NCBI RefSeq assembly: GCF_010671565.1
Contig: NZ_JAABOQ010000003.1
Span: 496,001 to 560,000 of the forward strand
From: Spongiivirga citrea
GTDB taxonomy: Bacteria > Bacteroidota > Bacteroidia > Flavobacteriales > Flavobacteriaceae
Reading direction: 5' to 3'
DNA length: 64,000 nt
Under the pieces are notes generated by a model. It did not search any database and had not been told where the DNA came from. It worked only from the letters and a program-made list of their open reading frames with translations. The translations under genes were made by a program, and so were the position numbers. Positions 46,736 to 55,046 of this stretch are shown here, piece after piece. The stretch's first letter is position 1, and the number at the start of each line of letters is the position of its first letter.

Positions 46736-47788
46736 ATGAGGACATTTTCTTATCAAAAAGAAACCGCAAAGATTCGAACTCTTAAAGAACCGGTAGTTAA
46801 AAAAAAGAGATTCAATTTTGACCGATTGATCTATTTTATTCTTGTTTTAATAGCATTTGGCTTTTTAGCAAAGTATCTATACACCAAAGTTGCAATTATT
46901 GAGGCGAACGGGATGGTGGTTATGGACAAGATAGATGTGAATTTTACACAGGACATAAGGCTTAAAAGATTACAGGTACAAGAGGGGGATTCTGTTTTAA
47001 TAGGTCAAAATTTATTCTCATACCAACAGCATGAGTTTGATAATGAAGCCGCAGTAATATTGAGGTCTCAGGAGAAAACCGATAAAAAAAACAGCCACAT
47101 ACAAAATTTACATTTTAAAATAGCTCAAAAAAGAATAGAGCGTAACAATCTGTATAATCACATAAATCAACTTGAGCAACAGCTTGATAAAATGATCAAG
47201 TTGGTTTTATTAGATGTCTATACGAAAGAAAAATTAGATGGGCTCAAAAATCAGATCTTATTAGTTAAAAACAAGATTTCACTACTTAACAATGAGATCA
47301 GTTTCTTGAATTCGCAAACTAAACTTTTAATAAATAATGGTAGTTCATCATCAAACCCTAACAAACTTCTTGACGACAAAGAAGGGGCTTCTAGTTATAG
47401 AAGTAATTACCGATCTCCCATCAATGGTATTATCGGGCAAATTCATAAGAATAAAGAAGAATCTTGCTACAAGGGTGAACAGGTAATGACCATACACAAC
47501 ACTGAAAAAGTCTTTATAAAAGCTTACTTTGAAATAAAAGATATTTCCGAAATTAAGGAAGGGGATATTGTTAATGTTACATTTCCTGATAACCGAAAGG
47601 GGAAAGGTGTTATCAGTAAATTATATGTATCAACATACACCGCGCCTACCGAGTTTCAAAACAAGTATGAACCTACACAACGTAATATTCTAGCTGAAGT
47701 ACTCCCTATACAAGATAATCAAAAGCCCAGCTGGAGCGCATATCATATGCTTAATGTTTCTATTTCACTAAATAAGGTGTTGGATTAA
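46736..47788 (+). CDS. HlyD/Alg44-like membrane fusion protein
   Basis: A 350-residue protein with a basic cytoplasmic start, one membrane helix (about residues 29-50), a lipoyl-like half (LKRLQVQEGDSVLIGQNLF), a coiled-coil hairpin (about 100-200), the second lipoyl half (YRSPINGIIGQIHKNKEES) and a beta-barrel. No PilZ domain is recognisable in the short N terminus, unlike Alg44. Membership in an operon with a TolC-like gene and next to a GT2 suggests a role in polymer export. Confidence 0.85.
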   Translation: MRTFSYQKETAKIRTLKEPVVKKKRFNFDRLIYFILVLIAFGFLAKYLYTKVAIIEANGMVVMDKIDVNFTQDIRLKRLQVQEGDSVLIGQNLFSYQQHEFDNEAAVILRSQEKTDKKNSHIQNLHFKIAQKRIERNNLYNHINQLEQQLDKMIKLVLLDVYTKEKLDGLKNQILLVKNKISLLNNEISFLNSQTKLLINNGSSSSNPNKLLDDKEGASSYRSNYRSPINGIIGQIHKNKEESCYKGEQVMTIHNTEKVFIKAYFEIKDISEIKEGDIVNVTFPDNRKGKGVISKLYVSTYTAPTEFQNKYEPTQRNILAEVLPIQDNQKPSWSAYHMLNVSISLNKVLD

Positions 47789-47812
47789 AAACCACCGGTC
47801 GTAGGATAATGT

Positions 47813-47882
47813 CCATTCGTCTACAGTGGCTCTCTATCAAACTAAAAACCTAAGCCTTACATCAATATCAAAACTACTTTAG
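47813..47882 (+). promoter_or_regulatory. LytTR-type site C and promoter (sugar dehydrogenase unit)
   Basis: CCATTCGTCTACA (47813-47825) with second half ATCAAACTAAA at 47836-47846, 21 bp on. The -7-like CTACTTTAG begins at 47874, 49 bp after the half-site, as in sites B and D. Confidence 0.6.
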
Positions 47883-47916
47883 TCTCAGAAATAATAACCC
47901 ATTAAATCTTTATATT

Positions 47917-49281
47917 ATGAACACGCAATTAAAATATAACCTACAAGTACGTTCGAAAAATCAACCTACTATTGGTTACAAACAAAGTGATCTTTTCAAG
48001 AAATTAAAAAGCAAAGAAGAACAAATCGCTGTAGTCGGCTTAGGGTATGTTGGTCTTCCCTTAGCTGTGCACATGGCCAATCACTTTAAGGTGGCCGGGT
48101 TTGATATTAGTGATGAAAAAGTAATACAAATTGCTCAACATCAAGATCCTTGCGGCGAATTATCATCCGATGAGTTCAAAGGAAAAGATATTGTTTTTAG
48201 TGCCAATGAAAAAGTGCTAGCCAAGGCAAAGTTTTATATCGTAGCTGTTCCGTCTCCTATAGATCATTTGAAAAAACCAAACTTAAGACCTATTATGGCT
48301 GCTACAGCTACTGTGGCTAACCATTTGAAAAAGGGAGACTGTGTAGTTTTTGAATCCACTGTATACCCTGGTTGCACAGAAGAAGTTTGTGTACCCATAC
48401 TAGAACGCATTTCTCGATTAAAATATAATGAAGACTTTACTATTGGTTATTCTCCTGAACGAATTAATCCAGGGGATACACAACATACATTTACAAGTAT
48501 TAAAAAAATAGTGTCAGGTAGCACACCAGAAGCGCTGGAAGTGATTGCTGATGTTTATGGAACTGCCGTAGAAGCTGGTATTTATAAAGCTTCCAACATT
48601 CGAGTTGCTGAAGCAGCTAAGGTTGTTGAAAACATTCAACGTGATGTAAATATTGGTTTAATGAATGAGCTTTCTCAAATCTTTAATAAGCTAGATATTA
48701 ACACGAAGGAAGTTTTAGAAGCTGCGGGGAGCAAATGGAATTTTCATAATTATTATCCAGGATTGGTTGGTGGTCACTGTATAGGAGTAGATCCTTACTA
48801 TCTAATCCACAAAGCAAAACAACATAAGATCGAGCCTAAATTACTCCAGCAAGTTCGTAAGGTTAATGAAAGCATGGTTCCTCATATTGTTAATGAAATC
48901 AGCAAACGTTTATATAGAAACGGTTTACAGAAGAAGCAACGTTCAATTCTTGTAAAAGGAATAACTTTTAAGGAAAATGTAAATGATATACGTAATTCAA
49001 AAGCAGCTGAACTTTGTCTTTCACTTAAAGAAAAAGGGTTTAAGGTATGTGTTCAAGACTACATGGCTAATGCTGACGAGGTAAAACAACATTATGGAAT
49101 TAAACTAACTAAAAGTACATCAGAACGTTTTGATGCAGTAGTACTTGCTGTAGATCATACAGATTATCAGCACTTAGCATATTTCGATTTATTGAAAAAC
49201 GCCAAAGAAGATGCAATAATCTTTGACATTAAAGGGAACATGAAAGACAAAATCCCTGCTAGTGTATATATGTCGCTTTAA
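47917..49281 (+). CDS. UDP-sugar 6-dehydrogenase (UDP-N-acetylhexosaminuronate-forming type)
   Basis: A 454-residue NAD-dependent enzyme of the UDP-Glc/UDP-ManNAc/UDP-GalNAc dehydrogenase family. Rossmann motif VVGLGYVGLP (about 40-49), YSPERINPG, the helix around VVENIQRDVNIGLMNE, and the catalytic cysteine in GGHCIGVDPYYL. It oxidises C6 of a UDP-sugar to a uronic acid; similarity of the core to TviB/WbpA suggests UDP-GlcNAc or UDP-GalNAc as substrate. It presumably supplies an acidic sugar to the GT2 polymerase, and heads the third transcription unit (site C). Confidence 0.93.
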   Translation: MNTQLKYNLQVRSKNQPTIGYKQSDLFKKLKSKEEQIAVVGLGYVGLPLAVHMANHFKVAGFDISDEKVIQIAQHQDPCGELSSDEFKGKDIVFSANEKVLAKAKFYIVAVPSPIDHLKKPNLRPIMAATATVANHLKKGDCVVFESTVYPGCTEEVCVPILERISRLKYNEDFTIGYSPERINPGDTQHTFTSIKKIVSGSTPEALEVIADVYGTAVEAGIYKASNIRVAEAAKVVENIQRDVNIGLMNELSQIFNKLDINTKEVLEAAGSKWNFHNYYPGLVGGHCIGVDPYYLIHKAKQHKIEPKLLQQVRKVNESMVPHIVNEISKRLYRNGLQKKQRSILVKGITFKENVNDIRNSKAAELCLSLKEKGFKVCVQDYMANADEVKQHYGIKLTKSTSERFDAVVLAVDHTDYQHLAYFDLLKNAKEDAIIFDIKGNMKDKIPASVYMSL

Positions 49282-49314
49282 TAATAAACAAGCCCCCTAA
49301 CAACAAACCAAGTC

Positions 49315-50700
49315 ATGTTAAATGTTCTAAGACATAATGACCGTACTAACAAGATTCAGTTTTCTGGTTATACCCTGTTGAGAGTTGATCATATCTCATC
49401 AATACAGCAAGAGTCACTAACTTTTGTTGACGCTATTATAATCGATACGGAAAATAATGAACATGCAACTGACTTGGTTTTTTTTATTCGTAAAAATGCA
49501 GATTTAGCTATTGCCTTAAAGCCAATTTTTATAAATAACACTTGCCAACTAAACAAAACATTTGAAATACATACCGACGGTTATATCGATCTTAATGAGC
49601 TTTCTATAGCTATTAATCGTGTTGATATTATCACTAAACGGTCCAAAAGAATTTCTCACAAAAATACTGTAGGTCATGATTATCAGGTAAAGCAAAAAAT
49701 ATTAGCTTTTTTATTTACAAGAAATAGTACGATTGTACCCATTACCAACAGGGCAAGTTTAATTGGATATAGCTTCCCTTTTATTGATCTTTTTTATAAA
49801 GAAGAAGAGGTCATGTCTAAATTATCAATGCTTGAAAAAAGTGTTGAATGCGGTCACCTGAGTACTAACCTAAAGGACTTTGTTCATTTGTGTAAGCGTT
49901 GTCATGGTAACTATCTTAATTTCGTAGAAGCCTGTCCTAAATGCGATAGCATCGATATCAAAGCACAAGATATTGTACATCATTTTGTGTGCGCCCACGT
50001 AGCTCCCGAAAAAGACTTTAAAACAAAAGATGGTTTAGCTTGTCCAAAGTGTGATAAACAGTTAAGACATATTGGAATAGATTATGACAAGCCCTCTTCT
50101 ATGTATAGCTGTAATTGCTGTAACCATGAATTTCAAACAGCAAAGATGATAGCTAAATGTATTGATTGTAATGCAGAAAATGAGCTTTCAGCTTTAATAA
50201 AAAAAGCCATAGGCTCTTATAGTATCACATCAGCCGGTGAAGAATGGTTAAGAGGAGGTGAAGAACAAAGTAGTCAAGTTTCGTTATTAAATGATGGGGT
50301 AATGACGCTGTCTTTATTCAAAATCATTGCTAGCCAGGAATTAAAAAGAATAACAATAAGTAAATCAACAAGCCAAATTGCACATATACTATTTGTAAAT
50401 GAACGTCTTGATACGTTTGATGATGCTACAAAAAAGTTATTAGTGAAAGAAATCGGTGCAATCATTAAATCGTATCTATTACCTAGCGATGTGATGGCCG
50501 CCGACAATTACAATTCTTACTATCTATTACTCCCAGAAACCAAAGAACAGTTCCCAAAACGTTTGGAAACCATTCAATATAATCTTGGGAAACTTTTAGG
50601 AGATAATTTGCAAGAGCGATTGTTAGATATTAAGATCCAAACTCACCAACTAATAGAAAAGGAAACAGTTGATAGTATTATAAAACAATTCCATAAATAG
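49315..50700 (+). CDS. TackOD1-type zinc-ribbon protein with a GGDEF-like C terminus
   Basis: A 461-residue cytoplasmic protein. The middle (about residues 130-315) carries three CxxC pairs, CKRCHGNYLNFVEACPKC, CPKCDKQLRHIGIDY and CNCCNHEF...CIDC, matching the TackOD1 output/metal-binding domain as I know it. The C-terminal 130 residues (AIIKSYLLPSDVMAADNYNS, then YYLLLPETKEQFPKRLE) follow the fold pattern of a GGDEF domain but lack the GGDEF signature, so cyclase activity is not expected. It ends one base before the GT2 gene and may regulate the synthase by binding a ligand. Confidence 0.75.
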   Translation: MLNVLRHNDRTNKIQFSGYTLLRVDHISSIQQESLTFVDAIIIDTENNEHATDLVFFIRKNADLAIALKPIFINNTCQLNKTFEIHTDGYIDLNELSIAINRVDIITKRSKRISHKNTVGHDYQVKQKILAFLFTRNSTIVPITNRASLIGYSFPFIDLFYKEEEVMSKLSMLEKSVECGHLSTNLKDFVHLCKRCHGNYLNFVEACPKCDSIDIKAQDIVHHFVCAHVAPEKDFKTKDGLACPKCDKQLRHIGIDYDKPSSMYSCNCCNHEFQTAKMIAKCIDCNAENELSALIKKAIGSYSITSAGEEWLRGGEEQSSQVSLLNDGVMTLSLFKIIASQELKRITISKSTSQIAHILFVNERLDTFDDATKKLLVKEIGAIIKSYLLPSDVMAADNYNSYYLLLPETKEQFPKRLETIQYNLGKLLGDNLQERLLDIKIQTHQLIEKETVDSIIKQFHK

Positions 50701-50701
50701 T

Positions 50702-52021
50702 ATGTCGTTCCATATAGAAAATATAGTCCCTGAATATATTAACTATTGGCATGAAGTAGGTTTGTCAAAGTTTATAAGAGTATTCTGGTATTTTATTTTG
50801 TTTGAGTTTACTCGATATATAGTTATTGATTATATCATCGCATTTATATTCGGGGCTAATAAAAAAAAACGGGCTGAAAAATTCGAAAAAGCGCGACAAC
50901 TACTGCGTCTTGAAAATCCATTTGTGTCGGTAATTATCCCTGGAAAGAATGAAGGTAAACATCTGTTTAAACTTACAAGATCATTAGCAGAACAAACTTT
51001 TTCTAATTTTGAGCTTATCATTGTGGATGATGGCTCTGATGACGACACTCCAATAATTGGAAAAAACTTAGAACGCTTGGGTTTAATTGATAAGTTTATC
51101 AGAAATGAAATGCGAGGAGGTAAAGCTTCTGCTGCTAATCTGGCTTTGCGATATAGTAGTGGAAAATTCATAGTACATCTAGATGCTGATTGTTCCTTTG
51201 ATTATGATGCAATTGAAAATGTATTGGTTCCATTTTATATGAGCCCAAAAATTGCTGCTGTAGGAGGTAATGTTAAAGTTAGAAACTATAAGGAAAGTTT
51301 GTGTTCCAAATTACAAGCAATAGAATATTTAAAGACTGTTTCGGTAGGTAGAATTATCACTTCCTATCTTGGAATTTACAAAATAATATCGGGTGCTTTT
51401 GGTGCCTTTAGGGCCGATGTTATTGATGCTATCGGGGGTTGGGATATAGGTCCTGGATTAGATGGCGACATTACGGTTAAAATTAGAAAATCAGGATATA
51501 AAGTTTGTTTTGAACCTAGTGCAATTTGCCTTACAAATGCACCTTCAAAATTTAAAGTACTAACCAAGCAGCGTTTGCGCTGGGATAAATCTATCATACG
51601 ATTTAGGGTTCGTAAGCATAAAGACGTGTATTTCCCTAATGCTAATTTTAGTTGGTCTACTTTTTTTGCGCTTGCTGAAAATGTTTTTTACAATGTAGTC
51701 CTTGACATTTTGTGGTGGTTTTACATCATTGATATCATCATCAATTATAGCAGTCAGCTACAATTTGTCATCCCCATGAACTTTACCCTCTATTTTGTAA
51801 TGAGTTATGTACAGATGTGTAGCATCTATGTCTTTTCAGAACGAAGAAAAGAAGAATTATACCTTTGGCCTTATGTATCCTTAATGAGCATTTACACCGG
51901 CACGTACCTTCGTATTGTACGCACCGCTGCTTATTATAAAGAGTTCTTTTTTAAACGATCTTTTGAAGATACATGGAATCCCTATAAATCATCTGCTCAA
52001 GCAAAAAAGGCAGGCTTGTAA
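50702..52021 (+). CDS. Processive family-2 glycosyltransferase (polysaccharide synthase)
   Basis: A 439-residue membrane synthase. N-terminal helix (about 25-55), GT-A domain with IIVDDGSDDDTP, the DxD motif in VHLDADCSFD, the acceptor-site LDGDITVKIRKSG and the processive signature KQRLRWDKS (QxxRW), then C-terminal membrane helices (about 320-410). The family includes cellulose, hyaluronan, PNAG and alginate (Alg8) synthases that extrude the chain while polymerising it. With the dehydrogenase, HlyD-like and TolC-like genes it forms a synthase-dependent exopolysaccharide system. Product unknown, probably acidic. Confidence 0.92.
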   Translation: MSFHIENIVPEYINYWHEVGLSKFIRVFWYFILFEFTRYIVIDYIIAFIFGANKKKRAEKFEKARQLLRLENPFVSVIIPGKNEGKHLFKLTRSLAEQTFSNFELIIVDDGSDDDTPIIGKNLERLGLIDKFIRNEMRGGKASAANLALRYSSGKFIVHLDADCSFDYDAIENVLVPFYMSPKIAAVGGNVKVRNYKESLCSKLQAIEYLKTVSVGRIITSYLGIYKIISGAFGAFRADVIDAIGGWDIGPGLDGDITVKIRKSGYKVCFEPSAICLTNAPSKFKVLTKQRLRWDKSIIRFRVRKHKDVYFPNANFSWSTFFALAENVFYNVVLDILWWFYIIDIIINYSSQLQFVIPMNFTLYFVMSYVQMCSIYVFSERRKEELYLWPYVSLMSIYTGTYLRIVRTAAYYKEFFFKRSFEDTWNPYKSSAQAKKAGL

Positions 52022-52042
52022 CCAATAAACAAATTCTTACTT

Positions 52043-52113
52043 CCATCCATCTACAGTAAACGTCCATCCAACGAAAAACAAGTGTCATAAAAGACACTTA
52101 CAGCTAATTTTAG
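52043..52113 (+). promoter_or_regulatory. LytTR-type site D and promoter (small-protein gene)
   Basis: CCATCCATCTACA (52043-52055) with CCATCCAACGAAA (52064-52076), a clear 21-bp direct repeat. The -7-like CTAATTTTAG begins at 52104, 49 bp after the half-site. It places the small gene at 52138 in the same regulon. Confidence 0.65.
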
Positions 52114-52137
52114 TCATGAACTTAAAACCCGAATCTT

Positions 52138-52362
52138 ATGAAATGGATTGGAAATAAAAATTGGAAACACGTTAAAACCGGAGATGGATATCATTTAAAA
52201 GCTGAATTTTTAAGACCCTCAAAATTTTGGTGGATTGTCTATAAAGGCAATGAAATAGTACGTGTATCAAGAAACGAAAATGATCTTGAACCTTCATTAA
52301 TAATGGCACAAAAAAGAGCACAGTTATCAATGATTCATCACATTAAAAAAACATCTGGTTAA
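52138..52362 (+). CDS. Small hypothetical protein, member of the LytTR regulon
   Basis: A 74-residue, aromatic-rich basic protein (MKWIGNKNWKHVKTGDGYHL, then SKFWWIVYKGNEIVRVSR), with no signal peptide or membrane helix. I recognise no family. It has its own site D and promoter, so it is expressed with the exopolysaccharide genes and is likely part of that function. Confidence 0.65.
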   Translation: MKWIGNKNWKHVKTGDGYHLKAEFLRPSKFWWIVYKGNEIVRVSRNENDLEPSLIMAQKRAQLSMIHHIKKTSG

Positions 52363-52704
52363 ATAACGGATAAGATCTTTAACTGCTATATGTTATGAAG
52401 ATTTAGGTTTTGTAAATACTCCACCTGATTATCATGTACAGCTTAAACGTATTGTCCCCATAAATAAAGCGGTTGGTCCAACCAACCGTTCCCCTTGCTT
52501 ACTCAAGGTGGCGTCAGTAGAAATATTGGCGCCTTTTGGTTCATTAAAAAAGCCTCCCAATTTCTCAAAAGGCTCATTTTAATTCTGAGGTCCCACATAG
52601 ACTTCCCGATACTCGTCCCTCGATCGGGATAAACTTCTCGCCTATATCGAATACAAACAAAAAAGACGCTAGCCCAATTACTAACGTCTTTTCAAAATAT
52701 ATGT
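52363..52704. other. Intergenic region with hairpins, no gene
   Basis: Contains the stem CGGTTGG/CCAACCG (52470-52476 with 52482-52488), a weaker AAGG.GGCG/CGCC.TTTT stem near 52505-52537 that may terminate the preceding transcript, and a fragment (TTCCCGATACTCGTCCCTCG, then GATCGGGAT) resembling the dispersed repeat at 36405-36540. No credible reading frame. Confidence 0.55.
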
Positions 52705-52778
52705 GGTCCCACATGGGCTCGAACCATGGACCCCCTGATTATGAGTCAGGTGCTCTAACCAGCTGAGCTATAGGACCC
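52705..52778 (-). tRNA. tRNA with CAU anticodon (elongator Met or Ile2)
   Basis: A regular cloverleaf on the minus strand: acceptor GGTCCTA/TGGGACC, D-arm GCTCAGCTGGTTAGAGC, anticodon arm CCTGA-CTCATAA-TCAGG with CAU, and T-arm CATGG-TTCGAGC-CCATG. CCA is not encoded. Sequence alone does not separate elongator tRNA-Met from the lysidine-modified tRNA-Ile2. It serves as an internal contrast to the degenerate tRNA-like elements at 37766-38611. Confidence 0.95.
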
Positions 52779-52890
52779 CGTTTTTCTTCAAAACAGTCGG
52801 CAAATTTACATATTTGTACACTTAAGCACAAACAAATTCTCGCTTTTAGTAAAAGCAACATAACATCCTTCTTAAGCGTTGTAACTCCTT

Positions 52891-53310
52891 CTACTCCTTT
52901 AATACCTCGTTTAGAGCCTCTTGGCACAACTCAACCAATACACCATTAGTTGTCTTAGGATGTAGAAATGCTACCAGTTTATTATCCGCTCCCTTTTTCG
53001 GAGTCTCATTTAAAACTGTAAACCCTTCTCCTTTTAAACGGGATATTTCCGCTTCGATATCATCCACAGCAAAAGCGATATGGTGAATGCCTTCGCCTTT
53101 CTTTTCTATAAACTTGGCAATCGGACTGTCTTCTTTTGTTGCCTCTAATAATTCTATTTTATTAGGCCCCACCATGAAAAATGAAGTGTTTACCCCTTCA
53201 CTTAACACATCTTCAATCTTGTAATGTGGCTCTCCGAAAAGCTTAGCAAAAAGAGTGTTCGATTTTTCAATACTCTTTACCGCAATCCCTATATGTTCAA
53301 TCTTATTCAT
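52891..53310 (-). CDS. mce: Methylmalonyl-CoA epimerase
   Basis: A 139-residue glyoxalase-fold enzyme that interconverts the two epimers of methylmalonyl-CoA. Metal-ligand segments are HIGIAVKS near the start, IHHIAFAVDD in the middle and VLVELCQE near the end. I start it at 53310 (MNKIEHIGIAVKS), the family start; a longer frame adds ten non-conserved residues. It lies between the tRNA and the divergent rbfA gene. Confidence 0.94.
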   Translation of the reverse strand: MNKIEHIGIAVKSIEKSNTLFAKLFGEPHYKIEDVLSEGVNTSFFMVGPNKIELLEATKEDSPIAKFIEKKGEGIHHIAFAVDDIEAEISRLKGEGFTVLNETPKKGADNKLVAFLHPKTTNGVLVELCQEALNEVLKE

Positions 53311-53439
53311 GTTTTTTAAGAATAAAGATGCATGAACCAAGAATCAAGACCGTATGTCTCTTTTTTCCAGCTTCTTTTATCTTGTTTCCAACTAATGTAA
53401 ATATAAAGACTATCCGCCTAAAAAATGTACCTTTGCGCC

Positions 53440-53832
53440 ATGGAAAGTAATAGACAGAAAAAGATCGGAAGTGTTATTCAAAAAGACCTCGTCGATATTT
53501 TGCAGGGAGCAGTGCGTGAAGGTGGACTAAAAAATGTGATTATATCAGTTAGCAAAGTAAGTGTTACTGTTGATCTTTCTATTGCTAAAGTGTTCCTTAG
53601 TATTTTCCCCAATGATAAAGCTCAGGAATTACTTGAGGGAATTACTTCAAACAAATCATTGATCAAACACGATCTGGCTCAAAGGGTAAAACATCAGTTG
53701 CGTAAGGTTCCGGATCTAATTTTTTATGTAGATGATTCATTAGAATATATCGAAAACATTGAAAAGTCGTTAAAAGGCACCGAGGATCCAGTTAAAAATA
53801 GAGACCTGCTCGACAAAAGAAAGATGTTGTAA
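53440..53832 (+). CDS. rbfA: 30S ribosome-binding factor A
   Basis: A 130-residue KH-type protein needed for late 16S rRNA maturation. It begins MESNRQKKIGSVIQKDLVDI and contains the typical VTVDLSIAKVFLSIF strand and LRKVPDLIFYVDDSLEY. I chose ATG 53440, as an upstream frame adds only five residues. The permease gene follows after 2 bp. Confidence 0.95.
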   Translation: MESNRQKKIGSVIQKDLVDILQGAVREGGLKNVIISVSKVSVTVDLSIAKVFLSIFPNDKAQELLEGITSNKSLIKHDLAQRVKHQLRKVPDLIFYVDDSLEYIENIEKSLKGTEDPVKNRDLLDKRKML

Positions 53833-53834
53833 CA

Positions 53835-55046
53835 TTGAATTTCTCCCTTTATATAGCGAAGCGATATCTCTTTACCAAGAGTAGTCAAAATGCCATTAAT
53901 ATTATCAATTTTATTACAGCAGCTGTAGTTGTTGTGGGAGCTCTTGCTTTATTTATTGTGCTGGCAGGTTTCGCTGGACTAAAGACCTTTAGCTTATCAT
54001 TTAGTAATGCTTTTGATCCAGATTTGAAGGCAGTTCCAGCCACTGGTAAAATTTTCAATATAACTGCTGAACAAGAACAAAAATTAACCGCAATAGGTGG
54101 CGTTGTTCATTACAGCAAAGTGCTAGAAGAACGTGTTTTCCTTAACTATAACAATAAAAACTACACACCATTTCTAAAAGGTGTGGATACCAATTTTAAT
54201 AAGGTTACGGGTATTGATAGCATCATACGTTTAGGAAGTTGGCTACAACCAAACCAAAATGAAGTGGTGGTCGGTCAAACTATTGCCGCGCAACTTGGAA
54301 TTGTTATTAACGATTACAGCGATTTGCTTGAAATTATTGTTCCAAAACTAGGAAAAGCATCAGCGATTAATCTTCAAGACACGAGACTTTATTACAACAA
54401 ATTAGTCGTGCCTGTAGGCATGTTTAATATTGATGTAGATAATAATGGAAAATATGTGTTTTCTGATCTTGAGCTCGCACAAAATTTATTAAAACTAAAA
54501 CCAGATCAAATAAGTGGCGTTGAATTCAAACTCGATTCAAACGTAGATGAAGAAATAGTAAGAACGCAGGTTGCTCGTATTTTGGGAAAAGATGTACTTG
54601 TAAAAAACCGGGCAGAACTAAATGACTCACTCTACAAAATGCTAAATACTGAAAACATAGCCATATATCTCATTTTTACATTGATATTAATCATAGCATT
54701 ATTCAACGTAGTTGGCAGCACCATTATGACAATCCTCGATAAAAAAGGGAATTTAAAAACCTTATTTAGCATGGGTGCAACTATTAAACAAATACGGCGC
54801 GTATTCTTTTTACAAGGTACATTACTATCAGTTTTTGGTGGGCTCTTAGGAATTGCTGTAGGCTCTGTGGTAGTCGGACTTCAAATGATATTTGGTTTAA
54901 TTGCCGTGCCAGGGACAAACTTACCATATCCGATGGAATTACGATTAGAAAACTACCTCATCGTGTTTCTCACCATTACTGTGTTAGGGGTAATTGCTTC
55001 TAAAATTGCATCGAGTGCGGTGGGGAAAAAATTGATTGAGAACTAG
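53835..55046 (+). CDS. LolC/LolE-like ABC transporter permease
   Basis: A 403-residue permease of the lipoprotein-releasing type: N-terminal helix after MNFSLYIAKRYLFTKSSQNA, a periplasmic domain, and three C-terminal FtsX helices (about 275-395, including the coupling segment KKGNLKTLFSMGATIKQIRR). The start is a TTG directly behind rbfA; conservation of the first residues supports it. Half the length of the permeases in the 1-25037 array and of a different subfamily. Probably works with a LolD elsewhere in lipoprotein sorting. Confidence 0.9.
   Translation: MNFSLYIAKRYLFTKSSQNAINIINFITAAVVVVGALALFIVLAGFAGLKTFSLSFSNAFDPDLKAVPATGKIFNITAEQEQKLTAIGGVVHYSKVLEERVFLNYNNKNYTPFLKGVDTNFNKVTGIDSIIRLGSWLQPNQNEVVVGQTIAAQLGIVINDYSDLLEIIVPKLGKASAINLQDTRLYYNKLVVPVGMFNIDVDNNGKYVFSDLELAQNLLKLKPDQISGVEFKLDSNVDEEIVRTQVARILGKDVLVKNRAELNDSLYKMLNTENIAIYLIFTLILIIALFNVVGSTIMTILDKKGNLKTLFSMGATIKQIRRVFFLQGTLLSVFGGLLGIAVGSVVVGLQMIFGLIAVPGTNLPYPMELRLENYLIVFLTITVLGVIASKIASSAVGKKLIEN

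Noticed and set aside
50274-50507. A 77-codon minus-strand frame within the TackOD1 gene.
   Set aside because: Entirely inside a well-supported gene on the other strand with no independent signals.
52739-52927. A 62-codon minus-strand frame ending GPIAQLVRAPDS.
   Set aside because: It overlaps the tRNA(CAU) and the 3' end of the epimerase gene; the ending is a well-known tRNA-derived spurious peptide.
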